This document shows positions 53,286 to 62,109 of a stretch of 64,000 nt of DNA, one piece after another. Positions within the stretch are counted from its first letter, which is position 1. Each line of letters opens with the position of its first letter. Source of the DNA: G963678255 sp963678255 (GTDB lineage: Bacteria > Cloacimonadota > Cloacimonadia > Cloacimonadales > WRIO01); contig CAXXTW010000002.1 of assembly GCA_963678255.2 (NCBI GenBank), forward strand, positions 1,674,001 through 1,738,000. Direction: 5' to 3'. The translations under genes and the position numbers were made by a program. The notes beneath the pieces are model-generated. The model was not told the origin of the DNA and ran no database searches. It was given only the letters and a program-made list of their open reading frames with translations.

Positions 53286-54572
53286 ATGTCAGAAATAGTT
53301 GATGTTCATGCAAGAGAAATATTGGATTCAAGAGGTAACCCTACAATAGAAGTTGAAGTATTACTTGATTCTGGAATATTAGGTCGTGCTGCTGTTCCTA
53401 GTGGAGCTTCCACTGGAGAATTTGAAGCTGTAGAATTACGTGATGGTGACAGTTCCAGATATCTTGGAAAAGGTGTACTGAATGCTGTTAAAAATGTTAT
53501 AGAGATTATCGCTCCTGAAATTGACAGTTATGATGCTGTCGAACAAATGGAGATTGATAAATTAATGATAGAGCTTGATGGAACTCCGAACAAATCAAAG
53601 CTAGGAGCTAATGCAATCTTAGGTGTTTCCATGGCAGTAGCAAGAGCAGCAGCAGATGAATTAGGTTTACCTTTATACCGCTATTTAGGAGGAGCTTTTG
53701 CTCATGTTTTGCCTGTTCCAATGTCAAACATTATAAATGGTGGAAAGCACGCAGATAATAATGTAGATTTTCAAGAATATATGATAGTACCAGTAGGTGC
53801 TGAGACTTTCAGACATGCGCTTCAAATGAATACTGAAGTTTTTCATGCTCTCAAAGGTATTTTGCATAAAGAAGGTTATAATACAAGTGTAGGGGATGAA
53901 GGCGGTTTTGCTCCAAACTTAAAGAACAATGAAGAACCATTACAAAAAATAGTACAAGCCATTGAAAAAGCTGGTTATCGACCTGGAGAAGATATTGCTA
54001 TTGCTTTAGATCCTGCTGCCTCATCATTTTTTGAAAACGGAAAATATGTATTAGCTGCTGAGAATATTAGTTTAAGCTCTGAAGAAATGGTATCTTACTA
54101 TGAAAATCTAATCAATAAATATCCAATTGTCTCTATAGAAGATGGTTTAGCTGAAGAAGATTGGTTTGGTTTTAATTTAATGACCAAAACAATGGGACAC
54201 CGTCTTCAAATTGTTGGAGATGATTTATTTGTAACAAATTCAGAGAGATTAGCAAGAGGAATAAAAGAAGACTCTGCTAATTCCATCTTGATTAAATTAA
54301 ATCAAATAGGATCTGTAACAGAAACTTTAAAAACGATTGAATTAGCCAAAACGCATGGGTTTACCTGTGTGATCTCTCATAGAAGCGGAGAAACAGGAGA
54401 TACATTTATTGCAGATTTAGCTGTAGCTGTAAATTCAGGACAAATAAAAACAGGATCAATTTGCAGAAGTGAAAGAGTAGAAAAATACAATCAACTTCTG
54501 AGAATTGAAGAAGAACTAGGAAATTCTGCTTATTATCCAGGCAAAATGGCATTCCGTCATTTAAGTAAATAA
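53286..54572 (+). CDS. eno: Enolase
   Basis: A 428-residue glycolytic enzyme that converts 2-phosphoglycerate to phosphoenolpyruvate. The signature regions are all present: REILDSRGNPTIEVEV, SGASTGEFEAVELRDGD, GDDLFVTN, LIKLNQIGSVTET, and SHRSGETGDTFIADLAVA. The length is normal, and AACGGAGG precedes the ATG. It is the last gene of the rsgA-to-eno operon and is followed by a hairpin. Confidence 0.98.
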   Translation: MSEIVDVHAREILDSRGNPTIEVEVLLDSGILGRAAVPSGASTGEFEAVELRDGDSSRYLGKGVLNAVKNVIEIIAPEIDSYDAVEQMEIDKLMIELDGTPNKSKLGANAILGVSMAVARAAADELGLPLYRYLGGAFAHVLPVPMSNIINGGKHADNNVDFQEYMIVPVGAETFRHALQMNTEVFHALKGILHKEGYNTSVGDEGGFAPNLKNNEEPLQKIVQAIEKAGYRPGEDIAIALDPAASSFFENGKYVLAAENISLSSEEMVSYYENLINKYPIVSIEDGLAEEDWFGFNLMTKTMGHRLQIVGDDLFVTNSERLARGIKEDSANSILIKLNQIGSVTETLKTIELAKTHGFTCVISHRSGETGDTFIADLAVAVNSGQIKTGSICRSERVEKYNQLLRIEEELGNSAYYPGKMAFRHLSK

Positions 54573-54584
54573 TTAATTATTTTT

Positions 54585-54611
54585 GACGGATTTCGTAAGA
54601 AATCCGTCTTT
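54585..54611 (+). terminator. Hairpin after enolase
   Basis: A perfect 10-bp stem GACGGATTTC / GAAATCCGTC (54585-54594 and 54599-54608) with a GTAA loop and only three T behind it. It probably terminates or partly terminates the eno transcript. It lies just upstream of the next gene start. Confidence 0.75.
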
Positions 54612-54618
54612 AACCATT

Positions 54619-55704
54619 ATGTTTTTTTTTAATACAAATATCAAAACAAAAAAACTTAAAAGTGATATTGAAAGTATATTAAAAAAACTAATTACTCAAC
54701 CTCATAAATGCGCATTGTCAACGAAAAATGAAAATATTGAAACTTACATTGTTAAAGTTGAAAATGGATTTATAATAAAAGAAATTGATCCGAATTTTTC
54801 ATATTTAATAAACATCGGTGAAAAAGTAAATTTCAAAATAGTAGCTCTCTTTGATTTTGAGCAATATAATATAGATTTTGTTACTCAACTTTCAGGAATA
54901 ACTGAAGATCCCTTTCATAGACAACTAATTTTCAACTTTCCTGAAGAAATCAAATTTTTGTCTGAACTTTTAGAGATTGTGCCATTTTCAGACGATAAAG
55001 TAACAATTAGTTTTTCAATGAACAATATTACGGAATTTCGTAGTGTATCTGTGTTAACAGAAAAAGTTATTCATTTTGAAGCGCCTATGGAACATTTATT
55101 AAAATACTATGAAAACAGAACAATCTACAATATTGAGTTGAAATTACCTTATGAAAAGATCATTTTAGCAGGGGTTTTTCGAAGATTTAAAAAAGAACAA
55201 TATGGATTTACAGATTTTCTTCTGGGCGTAAAAAATCATGAAGCTTTGTTAAGCTATTTTCAATATTATTTTATGAGATTTTATGGAATTCCTTCACTAT
55301 ATGATGAAAAACAATACAAATCAATAAGAGAAGATAAAAACAAAATTGGATCCATCTATATTTGTGATGATAAACCAGCAGTTACAGAGTATTTATATGA
55401 GTTTCTTTCTCACAGAATACAATACCCAATTATTCAGATAAACAACTTTGAAGACATTTTCTCAATTTCAGAGCAATACGAACCGGCTTTAATAATAATC
55501 GACGCACAGCTTCCAGATTTGGACGTTATAGACGTATTTAAAAAACTACAGAAGCTTCAATGTCCAATTATCTTTTTAGTAACTAAAAAGCATGCTGCAC
55601 AGTTAAATTATTTAGAAGAAGCATATTATAAAGGATACATTTATAAACCTGTTGATGGATACCAATTATTGAATAAAATTAAATCTATATTGGAGATAGA
55701 ATGA
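54619..55704 (+). CDS. Protein with N-terminal PilZ/YcgR-like region and C-terminal receiver domain
   Basis: A 361-residue protein. The ATG at 54619 is chosen because an in-frame TTG further upstream lies inside the terminator hairpin; no good ribosome site is visible. The first 235 residues are beta-rich and loosely resemble the YcgR/PilZ arrangement, but the c-di-GMP motif RxxxR is not clear, so this is only a suggestion. From about 245 to 361 a receiver domain is evident (IYICDDKPAV, acceptor Asp in LIIIDAQLPD, KP in IYKPVDGYQLL). It is likely a response regulator of unknown output. It overlaps the following lipoprotein gene by four bases. Confidence 0.7.
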   Translation: MFFFNTNIKTKKLKSDIESILKKLITQPHKCALSTKNENIETYIVKVENGFIIKEIDPNFSYLINIGEKVNFKIVALFDFEQYNIDFVTQLSGITEDPFHRQLIFNFPEEIKFLSELLEIVPFSDDKVTISFSMNNITEFRSVSVLTEKVIHFEAPMEHLLKYYENRTIYNIELKLPYEKIILAGVFRRFKKEQYGFTDFLLGVKNHEALLSYFQYYFMRFYGIPSLYDEKQYKSIREDKNKIGSIYICDDKPAVTEYLYEFLSHRIQYPIIQINNFEDIFSISEQYEPALIIIDAQLPDLDVIDVFKKLQKLQCPIIFLVTKKHAAQLNYLEEAYYKGYIYKPVDGYQLLNKIKSILEIE

Positions 55705-56330
55705 ATAAATTATTTCTTATTTTTCTAATATTATCAACAATTATAATTACTAATTGTGAACGAAAAGGTAATATGGAAATTATTAACAAAACGCATCAAA
55801 ATGTTTATTATCGCCTGAATAATTCAAATGAAAATATCGTTCTTCCAGGTGATTCAACTCATATTTATAATTATTCTTTAGGTAAAGAGACCCTTTTTAC
55901 CAAACCAGAAAAGACTATATTTTTTAATTATATAGCAGGTGAAACATTTTCTTTAGATGGAGATTTTACACAAACAACAGTAACAATAAAATCAGAAAAA
56001 ACCACCAGATTATATTTAAATCCTACGCATGCTGGTATAAAAATAATAAATAATTCCAATAAAGTTATAACAAGTTTGCAAACAATTATGCATAAAGGAA
56101 TTGTAATAAAAGAATCTGGAAATCTAATTCTAGATCATAATCTTACACCTGATAATGAAAGATATTTTAGAATTCCATATTATTCTTCATTAGAACAAAA
56201 TATTGAAAATAGATTTTATTATCAATTTAAAGTACAAACTGATGATTTACAAGTTTATACTTTTGGAGATTCAACTGTTGTTCTTGATAAAGGTGAACAA
56301 TACATCATCGATTTTAATCCTTTAAAATAA
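55701..56330 (+). CDS. Lipoprotein of unknown function
   Basis: A 209-residue protein with a signal peptide and lipobox (ITNC, Cys 19). The mature part looks all-beta and Asn-rich, containing MEIINKTHQNVYYRL near its start. No family is recognised. It is translationally coupled to the receiver-domain gene (ATGA) and ends at the shared terminator region at 56335. Confidence 0.65.
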   Translation: MNKLFLIFLILSTIIITNCERKGNMEIINKTHQNVYYRLNNSNENIVLPGDSTHIYNYSLGKETLFTKPEKTIFFNYIAGETFSLDGDFTQTTVTIKSEKTTRLYLNPTHAGIKIINNSNKVITSLQTIMHKGIVIKESGNLILDHNLTPDNERYFRIPYYSSLEQNIENRFYYQFKVQTDDLQVYTFGDSTVVLDKGEQYIIDFNPLK

Positions 56331-56334
56331 AAAA

Positions 56335-56359
56335 AAGGGATAACATAAGCTATCCCTTT
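56335..56359 (-). terminator. Terminator shared by convergent transcripts
   Basis: The stem AAAGGGATA (56335-56343) and TATCCCTTT (56351-56359) shares a GGGATA/TATCCC core. On the minus strand it is followed by a long T-run (TTTTTTT then ATTTT), making it a strong terminator of the purB-to-barrel-protein operon. On the plus strand the T-run is short, so it is weaker there. Confidence 0.88.
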
Positions 56360-56375
56360 CAAAATAATATTCGAT

Positions 56376-57506
56376 TTATGATTCAATTACTTCTACGTTT
56401 GCGCGTGGAATATCAACCTTTTTCCCGTCATCAAACATTGCTTGAAGAATACGTACTTTTGTTTCAGATTCAACCACATGTAATTCTTCAGGCAGTCCAA
56501 CAACCGTTCCGATTTTACCAAAACCAGGTTGTCGAATGACTCTGATAACAGTTCCTTCTTCTAAAGTGGGCATTTCAGCTTCAACAGCTTGTAATTCATC
56601 TTCTTTAAATTCAACTGGAATAATAATTTCTGGTCTTATAACTCCAGCTCGGATTTGTGTTTTTCCGTGCATCGACGTTTGTTTTCCTTCAAATTTTTTA
56701 AGAAGATTAAATGTTTTTTCAGCCATTTCAATCTTACCAAAACCTTCAGTAACTAAAATAGTAACACCTAGATGTTCATGTCCAGTAATTGCAACACCGA
56801 TATCATAACCTAAAAGATCTTTGATATCTTGATCATCGATACCACCTGTGATAATACCATTAACACCTAATTCAATAGCTTTTTTTATAGCTTTGAGTGT
56901 TACCATAGAACCACCAACAATTAATTTACCTTTACAAGAAGAATCAATCATACCATCTTCCAATACTTGTAATCCATTTTTTGCTAATATTTTTATTTCT
57001 CCAGTTGTTTCTCCGCCAATACCAAATATGCCTTGAATATAAGCAGATTTATTTTCAATAACTACACCTTCATCTTGGATAATTTCTACAATTATACCAT
57101 CAATAAAAGCTTTTATCTGGACAGGAATTCTTGGTTCTCGTAGAAGTATTTGGCCTGTATGATGAGAAACGCTTTCTACTTCACCATTAATGGGAGAAGT
57201 AACTTTTGTTTTAAATAACCCTGTTCCAAAAAATCCATTGTTTTCTGCAAGAATATCGCCTTCTTTTAAAAATTGACCAGGTTTAACTTTGAGATATTCC
57301 ATAACTAAATTTGGAGTAACTCCAAGTTTATTAGCTAAATTCATTGGTAAAACATTACCTGGTAAATAAGTTTCAGCAACTAAAGTTTCAGCAGTAACTT
57401 TATCGCCTTTTTTTACTAAAACATGACCTTTTAAAGGCAATATTCTTTGTTTTTTTAATACTATACTATCTGTTACGGTTAAACCGGGTGAATATGCTTG
57501 TGCCAT
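56376..57506 (-). CDS. Barrel-type protein of the MutL-associated cluster
   Basis: A 376-residue soluble protein that I do not recognise by name. The first 150 residues contain strings typical of barrel-sandwich (biotinyl/lipoyl-like) folds, for example VKPGQFLKEGDILAE and SPINGEVESVSHHTGQILL. The centre has glycine-rich stretches GKLIVGGSMVTLKAIKKAIELGVNGIITGG. The last 60 residues (EEGTVIRVIRQPGFGKIGTVVGLPEEL) look KOW/SH3-like. It follows the MutL/GlmL-type gene after nine bases behind AGGAGG and closes the operon. A scaffold or cofactor-handling role is only a guess. Confidence 0.6.
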   Translation of the reverse strand: MAQAYSPGLTVTDSIVLKKQRILPLKGHVLVKKGDKVTAETLVAETYLPGNVLPMNLANKLGVTPNLVMEYLKVKPGQFLKEGDILAENNGFFGTGLFKTKVTSPINGEVESVSHHTGQILLREPRIPVQIKAFIDGIIVEIIQDEGVVIENKSAYIQGIFGIGGETTGEIKILAKNGLQVLEDGMIDSSCKGKLIVGGSMVTLKAIKKAIELGVNGIITGGIDDQDIKDLLGYDIGVAITGHEHLGVTILVTEGFGKIEMAEKTFNLLKKFEGKQTSMHGKTQIRAGVIRPEIIIPVEFKEDELQAVEAEMPTLEEGTVIRVIRQPGFGKIGTVVGLPEELHVVESETKVRILQAMFDDGKKVDIPRANVEVIES

Positions 57507-57515
57507 TTTGTCCTC

Positions 57516-59393
57516 CTATGATAAAATTTTCTCAGGATAAGCGTTCAGTTCTTTCATCCATTTCTTAAGAAGCGGGATACGTGAATTATCAGATGGAAGA
57601 GTAAAAGGTCTTCGACCGCGAGTATCAAGAACAATACCTACGACTCCGCCAGGAAGTTCAACTTCACGATCGACATTTTTACCTGCTCCAATATCCAAAC
57701 CTTTTCCCGGTTTTAAGATTGCTTTTGCTTTTTGGTTTAACCCGCAAGGCAATAATCTAATTTCTCCGAATTTAATATCTTCTTTGAAAACTTTTCCATC
57801 AGGGAGATGAATTTCTGCACTTAATGCAACATTTTCAGGTTTACACTTACCAACTGTAGCCACACAACAACCAAGCATTACCATGCAATCTTTATTAAAA
57901 ACTTCTGTAGCTGCATCTGGATTAATTTCAGCTAAAACACCTAAGTGTGGCATCATAAAGATACTATCAACAGCTAGTCTAGTGATACCTTCAGGTAAAA
58001 AAGCATCAATTAACATCATTACTGTTTGATTCCTTCTTGGTGCATGAGATAACACTCCACCACTACCAACTAATAAATCAAGAGTCATCATATTAACGAT
58101 TGTAGCACCTGATACACTTTGATCAAAAGCCTGAGAAATATCTCTAACTTGCTGAGTTCCTTTTAATGAAACTGCAAATTCTTTATGCTGGATAAAAGCT
58201 AATCTTAAAGCCTCTTTTGCAATTGCTTGTTCAAGTACTAGCTCTTCCAGAAGGGCTGGTATCGTAGTAGGACGAATCATTTTATTTTTTATCATATTCC
58301 TAAGCTCGGATTCATCAATATCAAAAGGAACCCATCTAAGTATACTTGGTAAAGTGGCAGAAGCCAAAACATTAGAAATACTATAACTCATTCCAAGATT
58401 CGCACTAACAGTTCTATTAAAGAGGTATTCTTCTGTAAAGACAGAGAATACATCAGTAGTCGCTCCACCAATATCAACACCTAAAACTTCAATACTTTCA
58501 TTTCTAGCAATTGTCTGCATGATATTACCGACTGCTGCCGGAGTGGGCATTATTGGAATACTTTGAAGTTTCCCATCTTTTGGACCTCTTGTCCATTCCA
58601 TCAATTTATTATATCCAGGAGCTTGTTGCATAACATGTTCCATAAAAATATCATGGATTTTATCTCGTGCTGGTCCTAAATTTTCTCTTTCTAAAGTGGG
58701 TCTAATATTTTCTGTTATTAATAAATCTACTTTACTTTCCAAAGTTTCTTTTATAGCATCGATGGCTTTATTATTGCCTGCATAGATTATTGGAAGTTTA
58801 TATGAAGATCCTAGCCTTGGTTTTGGATCCGCAGCAGAAACTAATTCTGCCATTTCTACAACATGCTTTATTGTTCCACCATCAACACCGCCAGCCATTA
58901 AAATCATATCAGGTCTTAATTCTCTGATTCTCTCGATTTTTTCGTGGTTTAGACGTTTGTCATTACTGGCTATAACATCCATTACGATAGCTCCTGCCCC
59001 CAAAGCAGCTCTTTCAGCACTTTCACCGGTCATGTTGGCAACTACTCCTGTTACCATCATTTGTAAACCACCACCCGCTGAACTTGTAGAAACATAAGCA
59101 TCAACACCAAAATCTCCATTTTTTGGTATTAATATCTCACGCTCTTTATCACTACCATCTGTCAAAAAAGTAATGTTTGGATTTTTGTATTTTAATCGTG
59201 CTAACTCTTGCAATTCTTGAACTGCATTTACTACGCCTCGTGTCACATCATTTAATGGTGCTTCAACAGTTGTAGGAGCCTCTCCGCGAACGGTCTGTCT
59301 ATATTCGCCGTCAACATACTCAATTAGAATGGCTTTTGTTGTCGTACTTCCACAGTCCGTGGCGATGATCCTTGTAAGATGATCATTGCTCAT
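57516..59393 (-). CDS. MutL/GlmL-family ASKHA ATPase
   Basis: A 625-residue protein of the MutL/GlmL family known beside adenosylcobalamin-dependent aminomutases, not the mismatch-repair MutL. Two actin-like ATP motifs are visible: ATDCGSTTTKAILIE at the N-terminus and LGVDIGGATTDVFSVF near 315. A family string LMAGGVDGGTIKHVVEMAELV and the glycine-rich end LPGGVVGIVLDTRGRRPF are also present. The ATG at 59393 is preferred because GGAGG lies just before it; an upstream ATG at 59405 overlaps that site. No mutase gene is visible in the window. It overlaps the helical-protein gene by 11 bases. Confidence 0.88.
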   Translation of the reverse strand: MSNDHLTRIIATDCGSTTTKAILIEYVDGEYRQTVRGEAPTTVEAPLNDVTRGVVNAVQELQELARLKYKNPNITFLTDGSDKEREILIPKNGDFGVDAYVSTSSAGGGLQMMVTGVVANMTGESAERAALGAGAIVMDVIASNDKRLNHEKIERIRELRPDMILMAGGVDGGTIKHVVEMAELVSAADPKPRLGSSYKLPIIYAGNNKAIDAIKETLESKVDLLITENIRPTLERENLGPARDKIHDIFMEHVMQQAPGYNKLMEWTRGPKDGKLQSIPIMPTPAAVGNIMQTIARNESIEVLGVDIGGATTDVFSVFTEEYLFNRTVSANLGMSYSISNVLASATLPSILRWVPFDIDESELRNMIKNKMIRPTTIPALLEELVLEQAIAKEALRLAFIQHKEFAVSLKGTQQVRDISQAFDQSVSGATIVNMMTLDLLVGSGGVLSHAPRRNQTVMMLIDAFLPEGITRLAVDSIFMMPHLGVLAEINPDAATEVFNKDCMVMLGCCVATVGKCKPENVALSAEIHLPDGKVFKEDIKFGEIRLLPCGLNQKAKAILKPGKGLDIGAGKNVDREVELPGGVVGIVLDTRGRRPFTLPSDNSRIPLLKKWMKELNAYPEKILS

Positions 59394-59769
59394 TCTTTCC
59401 TCCATTTTTCTTTATAAATATCTTTTTTACAACATTTTTAAATTGCTTCCATCTTCGCTTGCGAGCTAATCTTTCCTGTTTTCTCTGCTCTGTAAATAAT
59501 TCAATGTCTAGTTCATCAATTCGTTTTAGTAACAAATTAATGTATTCTTCCTTTTCAATTAATGCAGCAAGTTCTTCGTATTCTTTAGGTTTAAATATAA
59601 CTTCTGCAAAAGGAGCTAAAAAATACATTACCTGACTACCTATAAAATTTAAGGGTCTTAGTGATTCGATTGCCATTATTGCAGGCGCAGCCATTCTTCT
59701 TTCTGCAATATATCGAGATATTTTCTCTATTATTTCTACTGCTCGTTCATGACTAATCTCTACAATCAT
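59383..59769 (-). CDS. Small helical protein upstream of the MutL/GlmL-type gene
   Basis: A 128-residue, mostly helical protein with no known function. The N-terminal half contains ISRYIAERRMAAPAIMAIESLRP and a short hydrophobic stretch FIGSQVMYFLAPFAEVIF that could lie against a membrane. The C-terminal third is very basic (RKRRWKQFKNVVKKIFIKK). The ATG at 59769 follows AAGGAG. It sits between the ComF-type and MutL-type genes with minimal gaps, so it is likely co-transcribed and probably a partner of the latter. Confidence 0.65.
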   Translation of the reverse strand: MIVEISHERAVEIIEKISRYIAERRMAAPAIMAIESLRPLNFIGSQVMYFLAPFAEVIFKPKEYEELAALIEKEEYINLLLKRIDELDIELFTEQRKQERLARKRRWKQFKNVVKKIFIKKNGGKNEQ

Positions 59770-59783
59770 CAAAACTCCTTTTC

Positions 59784-60479
59784 TTATTTATTTGCAAATG
59801 CAAAGGTTAACACATCCACTCTTTTAGCCCCATGATCTTTTAGAACTTTAGCTGTTTGATTGACGGTAGAACCAGTCGTTATTACATCATCGATAATGAG
59901 GAAACTTAAATTTGTTGGATCAAATCCCTTTGATAACCTAAAAGCATTTTCTAAATCAGCTATCCGATCAATATGAGTTTTCATGGTCTGTGATTTTGTA
60001 AAATGATGTCTTATGACAATATCTTCTTTACAAGGCACCTCTATCATAAGTGATATTTCTCCAGCTAATAATGAGGCTTGATTAAAACCCCGTTCTCTTT
60101 TCTTTACTGAATGAAGCGGGATTGGAATTATATAACTATATTTTTTTTCTTTTATTTGATAGATTGATGTGTCCTGCATCAAAAAAACCATATACTTAGC
60201 TAAATTTTCCTGTCTTAAGTATTTAAATTGATGGATTATTTTTCTGACTATTCCATCATATAAATATGAAGAATATACCTGATCAAAGTATAATTTCTCA
60301 ATTTCCCAATCACACCCTATATGTTTCTTTAAACAGATCAAATCATTAAAACAACCTTTACAAATTATTTTTTCTGATATCAATAACCTGCTTTTACATC
60401 CGAGGCAAAGCCTTGGAAATAATAGGTCAAAGCTTTGTATTAAACCAATTTTCAATCGAAGAAAATATTGTTTGTCCAT
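59784..60479 (-). CDS. ComF-family phosphoribosyltransferase-like protein
   Basis: A 231-residue protein of the ComFC/GntX type. The N-terminal zinc site has CLGCKSRLL and CKGCF. The C-terminal PRPP-binding motif is LIIDDVITTGSTVNQTAKVL, with KKRERGFNQASLLA before it. It is implicated in DNA uptake or repair in other bacteria, but the enzymatic reaction is unclear. The first ATG overlaps the end of purQ by 53 bases and has no clear ribosome site; a TTG nine codons in is an alternative start. Confidence 0.88.
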   Translation of the reverse strand: MDKQYFLRLKIGLIQSFDLLFPRLCLGCKSRLLISEKIICKGCFNDLICLKKHIGCDWEIEKLYFDQVYSSYLYDGIVRKIIHQFKYLRQENLAKYMVFLMQDTSIYQIKEKKYSYIIPIPLHSVKKRERGFNQASLLAGEISLMIEVPCKEDIVIRHHFTKSQTMKTHIDRIADLENAFRLSKGFDPTNLSFLIIDDVITTGSTVNQTAKVLKDHGAKRVDVLTFAFANK

Positions 60480-61131
60480 CTTGGCTTAATACAACACTTT
60501 CTGCTGCTCTTTCAGGATGAGGCATCATTCCTAAAACATTTCTATTTTTATTTATAATCCCAGCAATATTATCAAGTGCTCCGTTAGGATTACTGTCTAA
60601 TGTAATTACACCCATTTTATCGCAATATCTAAACATAATTTGATCATTGTCTTGAAGGTCTTGTAAACCAATGCTATCAATAAAATAGTTTCCTTCTTTA
60701 TGAGCAATTGGAATATCTAATACTTTACCAATTTCAAGTTGATTAGTAAAAGGACTATTTATACTTTCCACCCTTAAGTTCTGGTGTTTACAAATAAAAT
60801 GTAAACTACTATTCATCATTAAAGTACCGGGTAATAAACCACACTCCGTAAGTATTTGAAAACCATTACAAATACCCAGTACTAATCCACCTTTATTCGC
60901 AAATTGTAAAACTTCATTCATAATTGGAGAAAACTTCGCAATAGCACCACACCTAAGATAATCTCCATAAGAGAAACCACCTGGAATTATAACAATATTA
61001 GGATCTTTCAAATCATGATCTTTATGCCAAACAAAGTTAACGTCATTTTCTCGTATTTTTGGTATCCAATAACTATCATGATCACAATTTGAACCAGGAA
61101 AACTTATGATACTAAATCTGATTTTTCTCAT
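60427..61131 (-). CDS. purQ: Phosphoribosylformylglycinamidine synthase subunit PurQ
   Basis: A 234-residue glutamine amidotransferase subunit of FGAM synthase in purine synthesis. The nucleophile cysteine is in GLVLGICNGFQ, and the His-Glu pair is in MPHPERAAE. The start RFSIISFPGSNCDHD is typical. It overlaps purS by four bases, the classic PurS-PurQ arrangement; the large subunit PurL is not in this window. Confidence 0.95.
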   Translation of the reverse strand: MRKIRFSIISFPGSNCDHDSYWIPKIRENDVNFVWHKDHDLKDPNIVIIPGGFSYGDYLRCGAIAKFSPIMNEVLQFANKGGLVLGICNGFQILTECGLLPGTLMMNSSLHFICKHQNLRVESINSPFTNQLEIGKVLDIPIAHKEGNYFIDSIGLQDLQDNDQIMFRYCDKMGVITLDSNPNGALDNIAGIINKNRNVLGMMPHPERAAESVVLSQDGQTIFSSIENWFNTKL

Positions 61132-61379
61132 TCGTAAACTTCCGTTTCAAAATGATAGATTTCTGTATTTGGGTTAGCTAATACTTTATCACAGATCTGA
61201 TGTATATCTATATCAGCTTTCATAAGATCATTATGATTAAATTTTATCTCAAAATATTTACTGACCCTTGTTTCAAGAACTTCTTCATATCCTAACCCAT
61301 TTAATGCATTGCTAATCACTTGTCCCTGAGGATCTAATACACTTGGTTTTAATGAAACATAAATCTTTGCCTTAATCAT
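61128..61379 (-). CDS. purS: Phosphoribosylformylglycinamidine synthase subunit PurS
   Basis: An 83-residue small structural subunit of the PurSLQ form of FGAM synthase. The characteristic KAKIYVSLKPSVLDPQGQVI and ALNGLGYEEVLETRVSKYFEI segments are present. It lies four bases downstream of pssA and overlaps purQ. Confidence 0.95.
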   Translation of the reverse strand: MIKAKIYVSLKPSVLDPQGQVISNALNGLGYEEVLETRVSKYFEIKFNHNDLMKADIDIHQICDKVLANPNTEIYHFETEVYE

Positions 61380-61383
61380 TTTT

Positions 61384-62109
61384 CTATCCTTTTATTTCTT
61401 TATATTTTTTTGAAGTTAGTAAATTAAAAAACAATCGAATAAAACCTGTTAAAATATATATCCAAATAATTACAATATACACAATCCAGAAATACCTAAT
61501 TGATAAAATCAAGGCAGCTAAAAGAATTAGAATTCCAAAATATTTTAATCTGATATTATGGGGACTCTTATTCACTGCAACATAAGGTACGGTACTTACC
61601 ATTAAAAATGAAGTGAATAACATTATGATCATAAATAAAAAATCACCAGTAAACTTATCATAATATGTATTTGTAAAAAGTATATAAGATGTAACTACTG
61701 CAGCTCCTGCAGGTATTGGTAATCCCTGGAAATCATCCTTAATATTTGGGTTTTTAACTTTTAAATTAAACCGTACTAATCTAAATCCACCAGAAATTAC
61801 ATATAATGCATAAATAATCATTCCTACTAGACCAAAATTTTTCAAACATAAAGACCATGCTAAAAAACCAGGTACTACTCCAAATGCAACGAAATCTGCG
61901 AAAGAATCTGCTTCTGAACCAAATTTCGATGTTGCATTAAACAGTCTTGCAGATTTACCATCAAGGCCATCCAAAACTATTGATAAAGTTATTAACCAAG
62001 CTGCAAAAACATATTGTTGATTAGATATATAATGTAATGCTGCTAAACCTGCTAATAAGCTACTTACTGTAAATAAATTTGGAATAATATATCTCAATTT
62101 ACTATTCAT
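61384..62109 (-). CDS. pssA: CDP-diacylglycerol-serine O-phosphatidyltransferase
   Basis: A 241-residue membrane enzyme that makes phosphatidylserine from CDP-diacylglycerol and serine. The CDP-alcohol phosphotransferase signature is visible as DGLDGKSARLFNATSKFG and SEADSFADFVAFG (about 45-76), and several hydrophobic segments follow. The ATG at 62109 is preceded by AAGGGAG; an ATG five codons upstream covers this ribosome site and is less likely. It overlaps the Psd-like gene by eight bases, so the two phospholipid genes are coupled. Confidence 0.93.
   Translation of the reverse strand: MNSKLRYIIPNLFTVSSLLAGLAALHYISNQQYVFAAWLITLSIVLDGLDGKSARLFNATSKFGSEADSFADFVAFGVVPGFLAWSLCLKNFGLVGMIIYALYVISGGFRLVRFNLKVKNPNIKDDFQGLPIPAGAAVVTSYILFTNTYYDKFTGDFLFMIIMLFTSFLMVSTVPYVAVNKSPHNIRLKYFGILILLAALILSIRYFWIVYIVIIWIYILTGFIRLFFNLLTSKKYKEIKG

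Noticed and set aside
57516..59393. Mismatch-repair MutL.
   Set aside because: The sequence has actin-like ATP motifs of the methylaspartate-mutase-associated family and none of the GHKL motifs of the repair protein.
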